Source: G963422745 sp965214285 (GTDB lineage: Bacteria > Actinomycetota > Acidimicrobiia > Acidimicrobiales > Aldehydirespiratoraceae). Taken from it: DNA of 64,000 nucleotides. Below are positions 51,131 through 60,625 of the stretch, piece by piece. Position 1 is the first letter of the stretch, and the number at the start of each line of letters is the position of its first letter. Under the pieces are notes generated by a model that ran no database searches, was not told the origin of the DNA, and was given only the letters and a program-made list of their open reading frames with translations. Position numbers and translations under genes: made by a program. The stretch is taken from positions 2,976,001 through 3,040,000 of the forward strand of contig OZ243946.1 of assembly GCA_965214285.1 (NCBI GenBank). Reading direction: 5' to 3'.

Positions 51131-51595
51131 ATGGCATCAGCGATGAGGCGCATTCTCCGACTGGCAGGCGCGGCCGGGGCGGTCTCGGTCGCGATCGGCA
51201 TCATCCGTGCGCTGCGACCGCCGGCCAAGCCGGCCGCCGGCGGCACGGCGTCGTGGGCGCAGCCGGCGGAGCGGGCCGACCCGCCGCCGCGTCAGGGGCC
51301 GGTGCGTTTCGCAGAGCCGGCCGGGCCAGAGCCAGCCGAGACAGAGCCAGCCGAGACAGAGCCGTCCGAGCCGGAGCCGTCCGCAGGCGATGCCGCTGCC
51401 GGCACGGCCGATGCGGCTCGCTGGCAGGCCCCGGTCGACGGCGAGTGCCCCCACGGCTTTTTGCTGAAGGTCGCCGCCGGCTCGGAGATCTTCCACGCCC
51501 CCGGCGGGGCCTTCTACGAGCGCACCGTGCCCGAGCGCTGTTACGCCACGCCCGAAGACGCCGTGGCCGACGGGCTGCGAGCCGCCAAGCGCTGA
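51131..51595 (+). CDS. Membrane-anchored small protein with a C-terminal sunset-like domain
   Basis: A 154-residue protein: an N-terminal helix RRILRLAGAAGAVSVAIGII, a Pro/Glu-rich spacer with EPAETEPAETEPSEPEPS, and a C-terminal domain of about 50 residues with DGECPHGFLLKVAAG, EIFHAPGGAFYERTVPERCY and ATPEDAVADGL. The latter resembles the sunset domain found at the C-terminus of secreted actinobacterial proteins (CP...G..IYH.PGG..Y..T.PE.CF...EDA). TAGCGT (51117-51122) lies upstream. Function unknown. Confidence 0.72.
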   Translation: MASAMRRILRLAGAAGAVSVAIGIIRALRPPAKPAAGGTASWAQPAERADPPPRQGPVRFAEPAGPEPAETEPAETEPSEPEPSAGDAAAGTADAARWQAPVDGECPHGFLLKVAAGSEIFHAPGGAFYERTVPERCYATPEDAVADGLRAAKR

Positions 51596-51636
51596 GCGGC
51601 AACCCGCCGACAGTCCCGAGAGCGCCCGCTCAGGGC

Positions 51637-52593
51637 CTACTTGTTCTGCGCCTCGGGGTTCAAGGCATTGGGCGCGGGCTCGCCGGCGAGCGCCAGGCTG
51701 ACCTGCTCGGCGACCTCGATGCCGACCCGCTGCTGCGCGTCGCGGGTGCTGGCCCCGAGGTGCGGCGTCACCACCACGCCGGGCAGCCCGAACAAGGGCG
51801 AGGAGGTGCAGGGCTCCTGGTCGAACACGTCGAGGCCTGCGCCTGCGATCCGGCCTTCGCTGACGGCTTCGGCCAGCGCCTCCTCGTCGATCACGCCGCC
51901 GCGCGACACGTTGACCACCCGCAGCTCGGGCTTGGCCTTGGCCAGGAAGTCGCGGCCCACCAGGCCGGTGGTCTCGGGGGTCTTGGCCACGTGCAGGGTG
52001 ACGAAGTCGGCTCGGGCGGCGATCTCGTCGATGCTGATGTGCTCCACGCCGAAGGCCCGGGCGTCCTCGGCGGACACGAACGGGTCGTAGCCGACGAGCT
52101 GCATGCCGAAGGCCTGCGCGCGTTCGGCCACCAGGCGCCCGATGCGCCCCAGGCCGATGATCCCCAGGGTCTTGCCACACAGCTCGACTCCCTGGTTCTG
52201 CTCGCGCTCCCAGCGGCCGGCCAGCAGGGCGCCGTGGCCTTGGGCCACGTTGCGCGCACATGCCAGCATCAGCGCCAGCGTGTGCTCGGCGGCGGAGATC
52301 ACATTGGCGGTGGGCGTGTTGGCCACCACCACGCCGGCTGCGGTGGCCGCTGCCACGTCCACGTTGTCGATGCCGACGCCGGCCCGGCCCACTACCACCA
52401 GCTCGGGTGCCGCGGCCAGCACCTCGGCTGTGACCTGCGTGCCCGAGCGCACGACCAGCGCCTCGGCGTCGGCCACCGCCTCCAGCAGCTCAGCGGGCGA
52501 CAGGCCCAGGCGCACCTCGACCTCGTGGCCTGCTTCGCTCAGCAGCGCCACGCCGGCATCCGACAGCGCTTCGGTTACGAGGACTCGTGACAT
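51637..52593 (-). CDS. serA: D-3-phosphoglycerate dehydrogenase, short form
   Basis: A 318-residue NAD enzyme for the first step of serine synthesis. It has VVGRAGVGIDNVDVAAATAA, IIGLGRIGRLVAERAQAFG (NAD GxGxxG), NVSRGGVIDEEALAEAV (Arg), LDVFDQEP (Glu) and VVTPHLGASTRDAQQRVG (His). It stops after the catalytic core, without the intervening and ACT domains of the about 525-residue actinobacterial SerA, so serine feedback inhibition through ACT is not expected. TACTCT starts 11-12 nt before ATG, suggesting its own leaderless transcript in addition to reading from aspC-S9. Confidence 0.88.
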   Translation of the reverse strand: MSRVLVTEALSDAGVALLSEAGHEVEVRLGLSPAELLEAVADAEALVVRSGTQVTAEVLAAAPELVVVGRAGVGIDNVDVAAATAAGVVVANTPTANVISAAEHTLALMLACARNVAQGHGALLAGRWEREQNQGVELCGKTLGIIGLGRIGRLVAERAQAFGMQLVGYDPFVSAEDARAFGVEHISIDEIAARADFVTLHVAKTPETTGLVGRDFLAKAKPELRVVNVSRGGVIDEEALAEAVSEGRIAGAGLDVFDQEPCTSSPLFGLPGVVVTPHLGASTRDAQQRVGIEVAEQVSLALAGEPAPNALNPEAQNK

Positions 52594-52611
52594 GGCCGAG
52601 AGTATGGCCGC

Positions 52612-54717
52612 TCAGCGGCGGATTTCGATGGCAGGCAGGCCGCCCGCAGGCTCGAAGCCGAGGATCTCGCCGAAGAAGGCCAGCTCGGCCTCCAGCGCGG
52701 CGATCACCGACTCGGCCTTGCGGAAGCCGTGCTGCTCGCCCTCGAAGCAGATGTAGCAGACCGGCACGGACCGCTCCTGCAAGGCGGCAACGATCATCTC
52801 GGACTGATTCGGCGGCACGATGGCGTCGGAGTCTCCCTGCAGCACGATCATCGGCGCCGAGAAGCCGTCGAGATGGTTGATCGGCGAGCGCTGCTCGTAG
52901 ACCGCCTTGTCGGCGGGCCAGGGGCCTATCAACGAGTCGAGGTAGCGGGACTCGAACTTGTGGGTGTCCGCCGCCAGCGCCTCCAGGTCGGCGACGCCGT
53001 AGCGGCTTGCGCCGACGGCGAACACGTCGTGAAACGCAAGCGCCGAGAGCACCGTGAAACCGCCTGCGCTGCCGCCTCGGATGGCCAGGCGGTCGGCGTC
53101 GGCGTCGCCGCGGGCCACCAGGAAGCGGGCCGCTGCCACGCAGTCCTCGGTGTCGGCGACACCCCAGGCGCCCTGCAGGGCGCGCCGGTAGCTGCGGCCG
53201 TATCCGGTGGAGCCCCGGTAGTCCACGTCGACAACCCCGAAGCCCCGCGATGTCCAGTAGAGGATGCCGAGCTGCAGCATGCGGCGTGCCGCCGCGGTGG
53301 GGCCGCCGTGGGCCAGCACCAGCAGCGGCGGGCGCTCGCCAGGCGGTCCGCAATAGGCGGGGTTCGTGGGCGGGTAGTAGAGCCCGTGCGCGACCGGGGC
53401 CTGCGCGGCGGGCGCCTCTGACCCCACGGCCGGCCCGGCACCAGGCGATCCCGGCCGACCGCTGCTGCCGGTGGCCTCGTCGGGCGGGCCGGACGGTTCG
53501 GGCGGGCCGGTCGGGAAGGTGATCGCCTCGGGCTCGATCAGCAGGCCGGTCGGCACCGGCAGGTCGCGCCCCGACGAGATCACCTGGCGCTCGATGCCGC
53601 GCTCGCCGAAGCGCAGCCGCACCACCTCGGTCTCGCTGCCGAAGCCCGAGCCGGCGTAGACGACCCCGCCGGGACAGGCCCGCAGCGAGGCGATCGAGGT
53701 GTCCACGGTGGCGAAGGTTGCGCCGTCGATCAGGATCTCGTCGCCGGTGGCCAAGGCGGCCACCGCCACGGCACTGCCGCCGCTGCGCGCCCAGCGCTGC
53801 ATGCCAAACACCCAGGCCGGCGTGGCGATCTCGAACGGCCCGCCGACCACTTCGGTGATCGTCGCCTCGGCCCGCCCGGCTTCCCCTGTATCGCCCGCAT
53901 CGCCGTCCTCGGCGGTGCCGCTGCCCGCAGCGCCGAGGCTGATCTCATAGAGGTTCCACCACTCGTTGCGATCCGAGCAGGCCCAGAGGCGCCCGTCGGG
54001 AGTCCAGTCCGGCTCGGCCCAGGCCTCGTCGCCGTTGCCGACCGCTGCCAGCTCGTCGCCCAGCCGGCCGTCGCCGAGCCCATGCACCCGCAGCACCGTG
54101 CTGTCCCAGGGCATGTCGGGGTGATCCCAAGTGATCCAGGCGAGCTTCGAGCCGTCGGGTGAGATCCGCGGCGACGACACGAAATCGCTGCCCTGCCACA
54201 GCGTGGAGACGGCGCCGGATCCGTCGGTGGCCACGGCGACGATCTCGTTGACCGGCTCGTGGCCGGCATCGGCTTCGCTGCCGGGATGGCGCTCGCGCAC
54301 GCACACGAACCAGCGGCCGTCGGGGCTCACCCGGCCGTCGGCATAGCGCAGGCCCCGTGGGGTCTGCGGCTCGGGCGTGAGCAGCAGCGGTTCGCCGCCC
54401 GGCACCAGCTTTCGCAGCCGCTGGTCGCTGAGATCGACGTAGTACAGCACCCCCCGGTCGGCCCACCAGGCAGCGCCTCCGTACTCGTGCACGAGGGTGC
54501 GCACATAGGCATCGCCGGGCGTGATCTCGGCGGTGACGCCGCCGCTGTGGCGCATCACGGCGCTGCGTCCGCCCTCTTCGGGCCGGCTCTCGGCCCACCA
54601 GACGTCGTCGCCGTCGGCACAGACCTCGCTGATGCCGACGGCGCCGGTCACCAGCGTCGCAGCCGTGATCGGCGACTCCCATGCCCCGAAGGGCGCGACC
54701 TGAGGCTCGGCTGTCAC
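52612..54717 (-). CDS. S9-family peptidase (prolyl oligopeptidase/acylaminoacyl-type)
   Basis: A 701-residue serine peptidase. The N-terminal half (about 1-400) is a beta-propeller that gates the active site (VSPDGRWFVCVRE, ISPDGSKLAWITWD). A Pro/Gly/Ser-rich linker of about 40 residues leads to the alpha/beta-hydrolase domain, with nucleophile in IRGGSAGGFTVLSALAF, Asp in LQGDSDAIVPPNQ and His in FEGEQHGFRK. It acts on short peptides; localisation cytosolic (no signal). It lies 12 nt after the aminotransferase and 18 nt before serA. Confidence 0.92.
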   Translation of the reverse strand: MTAEPQVAPFGAWESPITAATLVTGAVGISEVCADGDDVWWAESRPEEGGRSAVMRHSGGVTAEITPGDAYVRTLVHEYGGAAWWADRGVLYYVDLSDQRLRKLVPGGEPLLLTPEPQTPRGLRYADGRVSPDGRWFVCVRERHPGSEADAGHEPVNEIVAVATDGSGAVSTLWQGSDFVSSPRISPDGSKLAWITWDHPDMPWDSTVLRVHGLGDGRLGDELAAVGNGDEAWAEPDWTPDGRLWACSDRNEWWNLYEISLGAAGSGTAEDGDAGDTGEAGRAEATITEVVGGPFEIATPAWVFGMQRWARSGGSAVAVAALATGDEILIDGATFATVDTSIASLRACPGGVVYAGSGFGSETEVVRLRFGERGIERQVISSGRDLPVPTGLLIEPEAITFPTGPPEPSGPPDEATGSSGRPGSPGAGPAVGSEAPAAQAPVAHGLYYPPTNPAYCGPPGERPPLLVLAHGGPTAAARRMLQLGILYWTSRGFGVVDVDYRGSTGYGRSYRRALQGAWGVADTEDCVAAARFLVARGDADADRLAIRGGSAGGFTVLSALAFHDVFAVGASRYGVADLEALAADTHKFESRYLDSLIGPWPADKAVYEQRSPINHLDGFSAPMIVLQGDSDAIVPPNQSEMIVAALQERSVPVCYICFEGEQHGFRKAESVIAALEAELAFFGEILGFEPAGGLPAIEIRR

Positions 54718-54729
54718 GTCAGCGGCTCA

Positions 54730-55938
54730 TCAGGCGCTGCCGAGGAAGTCGACGATGCGCTGCACGCCCTCGACGAGCTCGTCGTCGCCCAGGGCGAACG
54801 AGAGGCGCACGCCGCCGCTCACGCCGAACGCCTCGCCGGGCACCACCGCCACCTTGGCCTGCTCCAGCAGCACGTCGGCCAGCTCGAGGGTGGTCTGCGC
54901 CGCCGCTGCTCCGGCGCCGAGCGGGCGGCCGAGCACGCCTGTCATGTCCGGGTAGGCGTAGAAGGCCCCCTGCGGCTCGGGGCAGTGAACGCCGGCGATG
55001 CCGTCCAGCATCGAGTGCATCGCGCGGCGTCGCCGGTCGAAGGCGTCGCGCATCTCGGCCACCGCGTCCAGCGGGCCGGTGACGGCCGCCAGCGCAGCCA
55101 TCTGGGCCACGTTGTTCACGTTGCCGGTGGAGTGCGACTGCAGGTTCTGGGCTGCGGAGACCACAGCGGGCGGGCCGATCATCCAGCCGACCCGCCAGCC
55201 GGTCATGGCGTAGGTCTTGGCGACGCCGTTGAGCACCACGCAGCGCTCGGCGGCCTCGGGCACCAGCGTGGGCAGCGAGTGGAACTCGGCGTCGCCGTAA
55301 ACCAGGTGCTCGTAGATCTCGTCGGTGATCACCCAGATGCCGTGCTCGGCGGCCCATCGGCCGATGGCCTCGATCTCGTGGCGGGGATACACCGCCCCGG
55401 TCGGGTTCGACGGCGACACGAACACCAGCGCCTTGGTCCGAGCCGTGCGCGCCGCTTCGAGTTGCTCGACCGAGGCCCGGAACCCGTCGGCAGCGGTGGT
55501 GACCACCGGCACGCACTCGGCGCCTGCCAGGGCGATCGGCTCTGGGTAGGTGGTCCAGTAGGGCGCCGGCAGCAACACCTCGTCGCCGGGGTTGAGCAGC
55601 GCCTCGAAGCAGTTGTAGACGGCGTGCTTGCCGCCGTTGGTGACCAGCACCGATGCGGGCTCGACCGCCAGGCCGCTGTCTCGCAGCGTCTTGGCGGCGA
55701 TCGCCTCCTTTAGCTCCGGCAGTCCGCTGACGGCTGTGTACTTGTGATTCTGAGGGTCGCGGCAGGCCTGCTCGGCGGCCTCCACTATGTGCGCCGGAGT
55801 GGCGAAGTCGGGCTCGCCCGCGCCGAAGCCGATGACGTGCTCGCCGGCGGCGCGCAGTGCCTTGGCCTTGTCGGTGACGGCGAGGGTGGCCGACGGCGCG
55901 ATGGCGCCGACACGCCGTGAGATGCGATCCGTGGCCAT
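54730..55938 (-). CDS. Pyridoxal-phosphate aminotransferase (aspartate aminotransferase type)
   Basis: A 402-residue class I aminotransferase. It starts RISRRVGAIAPSATLAVTDK, has GFGAGEPDFATPAHIVEAAE, VTNGGKHAVYNCFEALLNPG, VFVSPSNPTGAVYP, WVITDEIYEHLVYGD and the PLP lysine in VLNGVAKTYAMTGWRVGW (AKTYAMTGWR), and ends RLSFALGDDELVEG. The I-gamma pattern (NGGKHAVYNC) is typical of bacterial aspartate aminotransferases; prephenate or another substrate cannot be excluded. It heads the minus-strand aspC-S9-serA run and is divergent from serC. Confidence 0.92.
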   Translation of the reverse strand: MATDRISRRVGAIAPSATLAVTDKAKALRAAGEHVIGFGAGEPDFATPAHIVEAAEQACRDPQNHKYTAVSGLPELKEAIAAKTLRDSGLAVEPASVLVTNGGKHAVYNCFEALLNPGDEVLLPAPYWTTYPEPIALAGAECVPVVTTAADGFRASVEQLEAARTARTKALVFVSPSNPTGAVYPRHEIEAIGRWAAEHGIWVITDEIYEHLVYGDAEFHSLPTLVPEAAERCVVLNGVAKTYAMTGWRVGWMIGPPAVVSAAQNLQSHSTGNVNNVAQMAALAAVTGPLDAVAEMRDAFDRRRRAMHSMLDGIAGVHCPEPQGAFYAYPDMTGVLGRPLGAGAAAAQTTLELADVLLEQAKVAVVPGEAFGVSGGVRLSFALGDDELVEGVQRIVDFLGSA

Positions 55939-56169
55939 GAGCCGAGGCTATAGCGCGCCTCTGCCGGTCGCCGCCGGACAGCGGCTGATGCGGCGGTCGC
56001 CGTCGGGTCCCGGCCGAGCCGCCGGGCCGCGCCCACGGGTACCCGGATCAACGCCCGCCGGCACCATGCATCACCCGGACCGGCCCACAGAGACAGCCCC
56101 CGCGAACTCCACAGAAGTCGGCGTCTGAAATCGGTGGCACTGGGCCGCGGACCTGCGACGCTTAGGGCC

Positions 56170-57291
56170 GTGACGACACCTCAGATCACCATCCCTGCGG
56201 ACCTGCTGCCGGCCGACGGCCGATTCGGCAGCGGCCCCACCAAGGTCCGGCCTGCCGCGGTCAAAGAACTGCTGGCGCGCGCCACGGACTACCTCGGCAC
56301 CTCGCATCGCCGCAGCACCGTCCGCTCGGTGGTCGGCGAGCTGCGTGCCGGCATGGCCGAGCTGCTGCGGGCGCCAGAGGGCTACGAGATCGTGCTCGGC
56401 AACGGCGGCGCCACGGGCTTTTGGGACTGCGCCGTGTTCAGCGTCATCGAGCGGCGCAGCCATCACCTCTGCTTCGGCGAGTTCAGCTCCAAGTTCGCCA
56501 AGGCGGTGGCGGGCGCGCCGCATCTCGACGAGCCGTCGGTCGCCGAGTCCGCCATGGGCGCCCACCCGCCGCTGCAGGCCGTGCCCGGCGTGGACGCCTA
56601 CTGCTTCCCCCACAACGAGACATCCACGGGCGTGATGCTCGACCCGCAGCGGGTGGGCGGCGACGGCGAGCTGATGCTGGTCGACGCCACCTCCGCGGCG
56701 GGGGGCCTGATGTTCGACCCGGCCGCCTGCGACGTGTACTACTTCGCCCCGCAGAAGGCGCTCGCGTCGGATGGCGGGCTGTGGGTCGCGATGATGTCGC
56801 CCGCGGCGCTGGAGCGCATCGAGCGGCTGACCGCATCGGGCCGCTGGATCCCGCCGACGCTGGACCTGGGCCTGGCGGTGGACAACTCCCGCAAGGACCA
56901 GACCTACAACACGCCGGCGCTGGCCACGATCATGCTCACCCTGTCCACGGTCAAGTGGTTCAACGGCAACGGCGGGCTCGAGTGGTCTGCGGGGCGCAGC
57001 CGGGCCAACGCCGAGATCCTCTACGGCTGGGCCTCAGCCGCCGAGTTCGCCGAGCCGTTCGTGCCCGACGAGGCTCAGCGCTCGCTGGTGGTGGCCACCA
57101 TCGACTTCGACGAGGCCGTGAGCGCGGATGCCATATCCGACGTGCTGACCGCCAACGGCATCCTCGACACCTACGGCTACCGCAAGCTGGGCCGCAACCA
57201 GCTGCGCATCGGCATGTTCCCCGCCATCGACCCTGCCGACACCGAGGCGCTCACCGCCTGCCTCGACTACGTGGTGACAGCCCTTTCCTGA
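56170..57291 (+). CDS. serC: Phosphoserine transaminase
   Basis: A 373-residue PLP enzyme for the second step of serine synthesis, of the longer actinobacterial type. It has ADGRFGSGPTKVRPAAVKEL, YLGTSHRRSTVRSVV, VLGNGGATGFWDCAVF, FPHNETSTGVMLDP, LVDATSAAGGL and YYFAPQKALASDGGLWVAMM (PLP lysine in PQKALASDGG). GTG 56170 with AGGG upstream gives the canonical N-terminus. serA is on the opposite strand 3.6 kb away. Confidence 0.94.
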   Translation: MTTPQITIPADLLPADGRFGSGPTKVRPAAVKELLARATDYLGTSHRRSTVRSVVGELRAGMAELLRAPEGYEIVLGNGGATGFWDCAVFSVIERRSHHLCFGEFSSKFAKAVAGAPHLDEPSVAESAMGAHPPLQAVPGVDAYCFPHNETSTGVMLDPQRVGGDGELMLVDATSAAGGLMFDPAACDVYYFAPQKALASDGGLWVAMMSPAALERIERLTASGRWIPPTLDLGLAVDNSRKDQTYNTPALATIMLTLSTVKWFNGNGGLEWSAGRSRANAEILYGWASAAEFAEPFVPDEAQRSLVVATIDFDEAVSADAISDVLTANGILDTYGYRKLGRNQLRIGMFPAIDPADTEALTACLDYVVTALS

Positions 57292-57302
57292 GACGGCCTT
57301 TT

Positions 57303-57341
57303 CCTGCGCGCGCAGGCGGGCAGTCAGCCGGCTCAGCCGGC
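57303..57341. terminator. Hairpins between convergent serC and the carboxylase gene
   Basis: CCTGCGCGCGCAGG (57303-57316) is a perfect palindrome and GCCGGC-TCA-GCCGGC (57327-57341) a 6-bp stem. Both lie in the 105-nt gap between two convergent genes, where bidirectional termination is expected. No T-tract. Confidence 0.35.
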
Positions 57342-57396
57342 CCAGACGCTGCGGGCCGGGCGAGGGGCTCGGGGCGAAGCGCTCAGGACACAGCGC

Positions 57397-58917
57397 TCAG
57401 GGGGCGATGCCGACGCGGGCCACCGGCGCCGCGGGCAGCGAGCGGCGCTGCGCTGAGAGATCGAGCCCAGCCAGCACGGCGTTGCGCAGCTCGCGGGGGT
57501 CGATCAGGTCGTCGAAGCTGAGCCCGCCCGCCGAGCGGTAGGTGCTCTCGTTCTCGGCTTGGGCCAGCAGACGCCGCTCGTCGTCGCCGGCGCTGAGGGC
57601 CTGCGCCGCGCCCGCCGAGCCCATGGCCCCCAGGGTGGCGCCGGGGAAGCCGAGGCTGATCGTCTGGTCGTCGTAGGGGTTCATGGCCATCACGCAAGAG
57701 CCGAAGCCGTAGGCCTTGCGCATGGTGACCTGGATCTTCACCGTCGAGGCGCGGGTCTGAGCGGCGAACATCCTGGCCCCGGCTCGCAGGATCCCGCTCT
57801 GCTCGGCGGCCCGGCCCGCCAGCACGCCGGGGTTGTCGGTCAACAACACCAGCGGCAGGTGGAAGGAGTCGCAGACCTCGATGAAGTGCGCCGCCTTGTG
57901 GGCTGCATCGACGTCGATCGCCCCCGCGGCGACCGCCGGCTGGTTGGCCACCACGCCGACGCTGTGGCCGCCGATGCGCGCCAAGGCGCAGACGATCGAA
58001 GCGCCAAAGTCCGGCTGGATCCGAAAGAAGCCGCCCCGGTCGACGAGCAGGCTCACCACCCGGTGGACGTCGTAGCCGGCGGCGCTGTCACGGGGGACGA
58101 CATCGAGCAGCTCGTCGAGGCGGCGCGGCCCCAGGTCGCCGGTGTCGGCCCACGGCGGGCGCTGCCACGCCGAGGACCCGAAGAACGACAGGTAGGCGGC
58201 GATGTCGGCCAGCAGCGACTCGTCGTCGGCAGCCAGGTTGTGCACGACTCCTGAGGCGATGGCCACGCCCGGCCCGCCGAGGTCGGCCTTGTCGATGTCC
58301 TCGCCGAGGGCGGCGCGCACCACCGGCGGCCCGGCGGTGAAGATGGCGGCGTCGGGGGTCATCAGCGAGAAGTCGCAGAGCGGCGCGGTGATGGCACCGT
58401 GGCCTGCGGACGAGCCCATCACGGCGCACACCATCGGCACCTGCCCCGACAGCCGGCCCTGGGCCTGCAGGTCGCCGGGGCCGCCTCCGGAGGGATCGCC
58501 GGGCTTGGGCGGACGGTGGCCTGCGCCTTCGAGCAGCATCACCAGCGGGATCCGCTCGCGGCGGGCGATGTCGGCGATGCGCCAGCGCTTGCGCGACGCC
58601 GCTGGGCCGATCGAGCCGCCGAGCACCGTGAAGTCCTCGGCGCCAACGGCCAGCGGACGGCCGTCGATGCGCCCTACCCCGGCCACGAGCGCGTCGGCCG
58701 GCGCGGCCCCGGCCAGAGTGCCGATCTCGGTAAACGAGCCGGCATCCAGCAGCACCTCGATGCGCTGTCGGGCATCGAGTCGGCCCTCGCCGTGGCGGAC
58801 TGCGAGCTTCTCAGGCCCGCCCATGGCCCGGGCTGCGGCCTGGCGTTGTGCGAAGTCGTCGAGGGTCTCGGACCAGCCGTCAGGCTGGTCTCGGGGATCG
58901 TCTCGGGGCTCGCTCAT
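57397..58917 (-). CDS. Acyl-CoA carboxylase, carboxyltransferase (beta) subunit
   Basis: A 506-residue carboxyltransferase of the AccD/PccB type, transferring CO2 from biotin to an acyl-CoA. It has GRLDARQRIEVLLDAGSFTE, VLGGSIGPAASRKRWRIADI, AVMGSSAGHGAITAPLCDF, VVANQPAVAAGAIDVDAAHK, SFHLPLVLLTDNPGVLAGRA, MRKAYGFGSCVMAMNP and a C-terminal ENESTYRSAGGLSFDDLIDP. A biotin carrier/carboxylase subunit is not in the window, so substrate (propionyl, methylcrotonyl or other) is unresolved. ATG follows TACGCT by 8 nt. Confidence 0.9.
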   Translation of the reverse strand: MSEPRDDPRDQPDGWSETLDDFAQRQAAARAMGGPEKLAVRHGEGRLDARQRIEVLLDAGSFTEIGTLAGAAPADALVAGVGRIDGRPLAVGAEDFTVLGGSIGPAASRKRWRIADIARRERIPLVMLLEGAGHRPPKPGDPSGGGPGDLQAQGRLSGQVPMVCAVMGSSAGHGAITAPLCDFSLMTPDAAIFTAGPPVVRAALGEDIDKADLGGPGVAIASGVVHNLAADDESLLADIAAYLSFFGSSAWQRPPWADTGDLGPRRLDELLDVVPRDSAAGYDVHRVVSLLVDRGGFFRIQPDFGASIVCALARIGGHSVGVVANQPAVAAGAIDVDAAHKAAHFIEVCDSFHLPLVLLTDNPGVLAGRAAEQSGILRAGARMFAAQTRASTVKIQVTMRKAYGFGSCVMAMNPYDDQTISLGFPGATLGAMGSAGAAQALSAGDDERRLLAQAENESTYRSAGGLSFDDLIDPRELRNAVLAGLDLSAQRRSLPAAPVARVGIAP

Positions 58918-59038
58918 CGTCTCAGAGCGTAAACCAGCCGCACCCGGCGGACCGCTGCGGCTTACGCGCCGTTCTTTGGCTGCCGGCTTCTCTCCGGCTG
59001 CTCCGACCGACCGCTGACGCCTGTTGAGAACGGCAGCC

Positions 59039-59122
59039 CTGCGGCTCAGGCGCTGCCCCGCGGCTGCCCGTCGGTCGCTGGTGAACGGCGGCGCTGCGGC
59101 TCAGGCGCTCCCCCGCGGCTGC
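59039..59122. repeat. 29-bp direct repeat over the 3' end of a CoA-transferase gene
   Basis: CTGCGGCTCAGGCGCTGCCC... (59039-59067) recurs at 59094-59122 with one mismatch, the second copy containing the gene's stop codon (59101-59103). Confidence 0.75.
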
Positions 59123-60555
59123 TGCGAGTTCTCGGCGAGTTCTGCGATCAGCTCGGCGGTATGGGCACCGTGGGCGACCGCGGCCCCGGCGGTCGGGCGC
59201 GCCCTGGGCTCGGCCACAGGCACCCGCTCGCCGTCGACGAGCACCGCCCAGGCTTGGCCATCGCGGATCACCTTGTTAGCCGCCACCCGTCCGACAGCGC
59301 GACGGGCCGCGCCGATCAGCGACACCTCCGCCACAGAGGCCGGCTTGCCGGCTAGCAGTTCGGCCAGCATCTCGGATGCGACCGCGGCGGCCTGCAGGCC
59401 GGCCAGCGGGTCGGCCAGCGCGTCGGCTGCGAAGAGCGGCACCCCGCCGGCGACGAAGAGGCCCGCGGCCACGGCCGCGTCGTCGCCGAAGGCGATCCGC
59501 TCGGCGGCTGGGCCGCTGCGCCCGTAGCCGGTGATCGACAGCCAGGAGGTGCCGCTGCGCGCCAGCTCTTCGGGGCGGATGCCGAGGCGGTCCATGACGC
59601 GGGGCCGCGAGCCTTCCAGCACCAGGTCCGCGGAGCGCATCAGCGCCAGCAGCAGGGCGCGGCCTTGGTTGCACTCGAAGTCCAGTGCCACGCAGCGCTT
59701 GCGGGCGTTCAGCAGGTCGAAGAAGGCGCGCGGCCCGCGGCGCGCGCCGTCGGGCCGATTGTGGCCCTCGACCTTGATCATCTCGGCGCCCGCCTCGGCC
59801 AGCAGGCCCCCGGCCAGCGGCCCGGCCCACAGCGCGCTGAGGTCGATCACCCGCGGACGGCCCGTGCGGCTTCGGGGCGCGCCCTGGACCACATGGCGGC
59901 GCACCCCGACCACAGCCGAGCCGTCTACGGATGTGGCGTCAGCCGTCTGCTCGCCGACCTGTCCCGGTACGCCGGCCGCGCATTCTCCGGCGTCTGGCGT
60001 GCGCCCGGCCGGGCTGCTGCCGGACGCGCTCGTGTCGCTCGCGGTGAGGCCGTCAGTGCTTGTTCCGGCCAAAGTGTCGCCTGCAGTAGTCCTGCTCCGA
60101 TCGGCCCGGCCCGGCGGGGCGGCGGCTGCCAGGCTCAGCAGAGCGGCGCGTTCGAGGATCGTCGCCGTGGGCATGGCCGCGAGCCTGCGGGCGACCTCGG
60201 GCCACTCCGACGGGTCAATGTCGGTGCCCACCAGTGCAGGCAGGGCCGCCGTGTCGCTGGTCCGAGGCAGGTTGAGCACGACCCAGCCGTCCGCCGCGCG
60301 CACGAAGAAGGCCGAGCCGCCCGGCGACACCGAACCCTGGCGGGTCAGGCCCGCGATGGCGGCTCGCTCGCCGAGGATCGCCGGGCCGTCCACGCACACC
60401 CGCCGCCCCCAGCAGGCGGTCGCGGCGGCGAGGGCCTCAGCAGAAGCCGCCGCCGCTGCGGCCGCCGCCGCGGGCTCGGGCCGAGGCGGGCCGTCGGGCT
60501 CGCCGGTCAGCGCCATGGCCCCGCTGCCCGCCCAGGCAATCACGTCGCTGCTCAC
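59101..60555 (-). CDS. CaiB/BaiF-family CoA-transferase with rearranged domain order
   Basis: A 484-residue protein. The canonical CaiB N-terminal segment, RPRVIDLSALWAGPLAGGLL and GAEMIKVEGHNRPDGARRG, only starts at about residue 230; before it are WAGSGAMALTGEPDGPP and SAFFVRAADGWVVLNLPRTS with DPSEWPEVARRLAAM, which resemble the small domain usually found after it. The two are joined by an Ala/Ser/Asp-rich linker of about 80 residues. This gives a circularly permuted-looking family III CoA-transferase. GTG 60555 is chosen because GAGG lies 8 nt upstream. Divergent from the small gene at 60626. Confidence 0.82.
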   Translation of the reverse strand: MSSDVIAWAGSGAMALTGEPDGPPRPEPAAAAAAAAASAEALAAATACWGRRVCVDGPAILGERAAIAGLTRQGSVSPGGSAFFVRAADGWVVLNLPRTSDTAALPALVGTDIDPSEWPEVARRLAAMPTATILERAALLSLAAAAPPGRADRSRTTAGDTLAGTSTDGLTASDTSASGSSPAGRTPDAGECAAGVPGQVGEQTADATSVDGSAVVGVRRHVVQGAPRSRTGRPRVIDLSALWAGPLAGGLLAEAGAEMIKVEGHNRPDGARRGPRAFFDLLNARKRCVALDFECNQGRALLLALMRSADLVLEGSRPRVMDRLGIRPEELARSGTSWLSITGYGRSGPAAERIAFGDDAAVAAGLFVAGGVPLFAADALADPLAGLQAAAVASEMLAELLAGKPASVAEVSLIGAARRAVGRVAANKVIRDGQAWAVLVDGERVPVAEPRARPTAGAAVAHGAHTAELIAELAENSQQPRGSA

Positions 60556-60625
60556 GGCTGGCCTCGATCCATGCGGCCTTCCTACACTGCAAAGCGGCTT
60601 CAGAGACGACCGATCAGGGAGGACC

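Noticed and set aside
48513..51137. 874-residue minus-strand open frame opposite the beta-propeller gene
   Set aside because: Long antisense frames are common at this GC; the plus strand carries a clear lipobox protein with proper codon usage.
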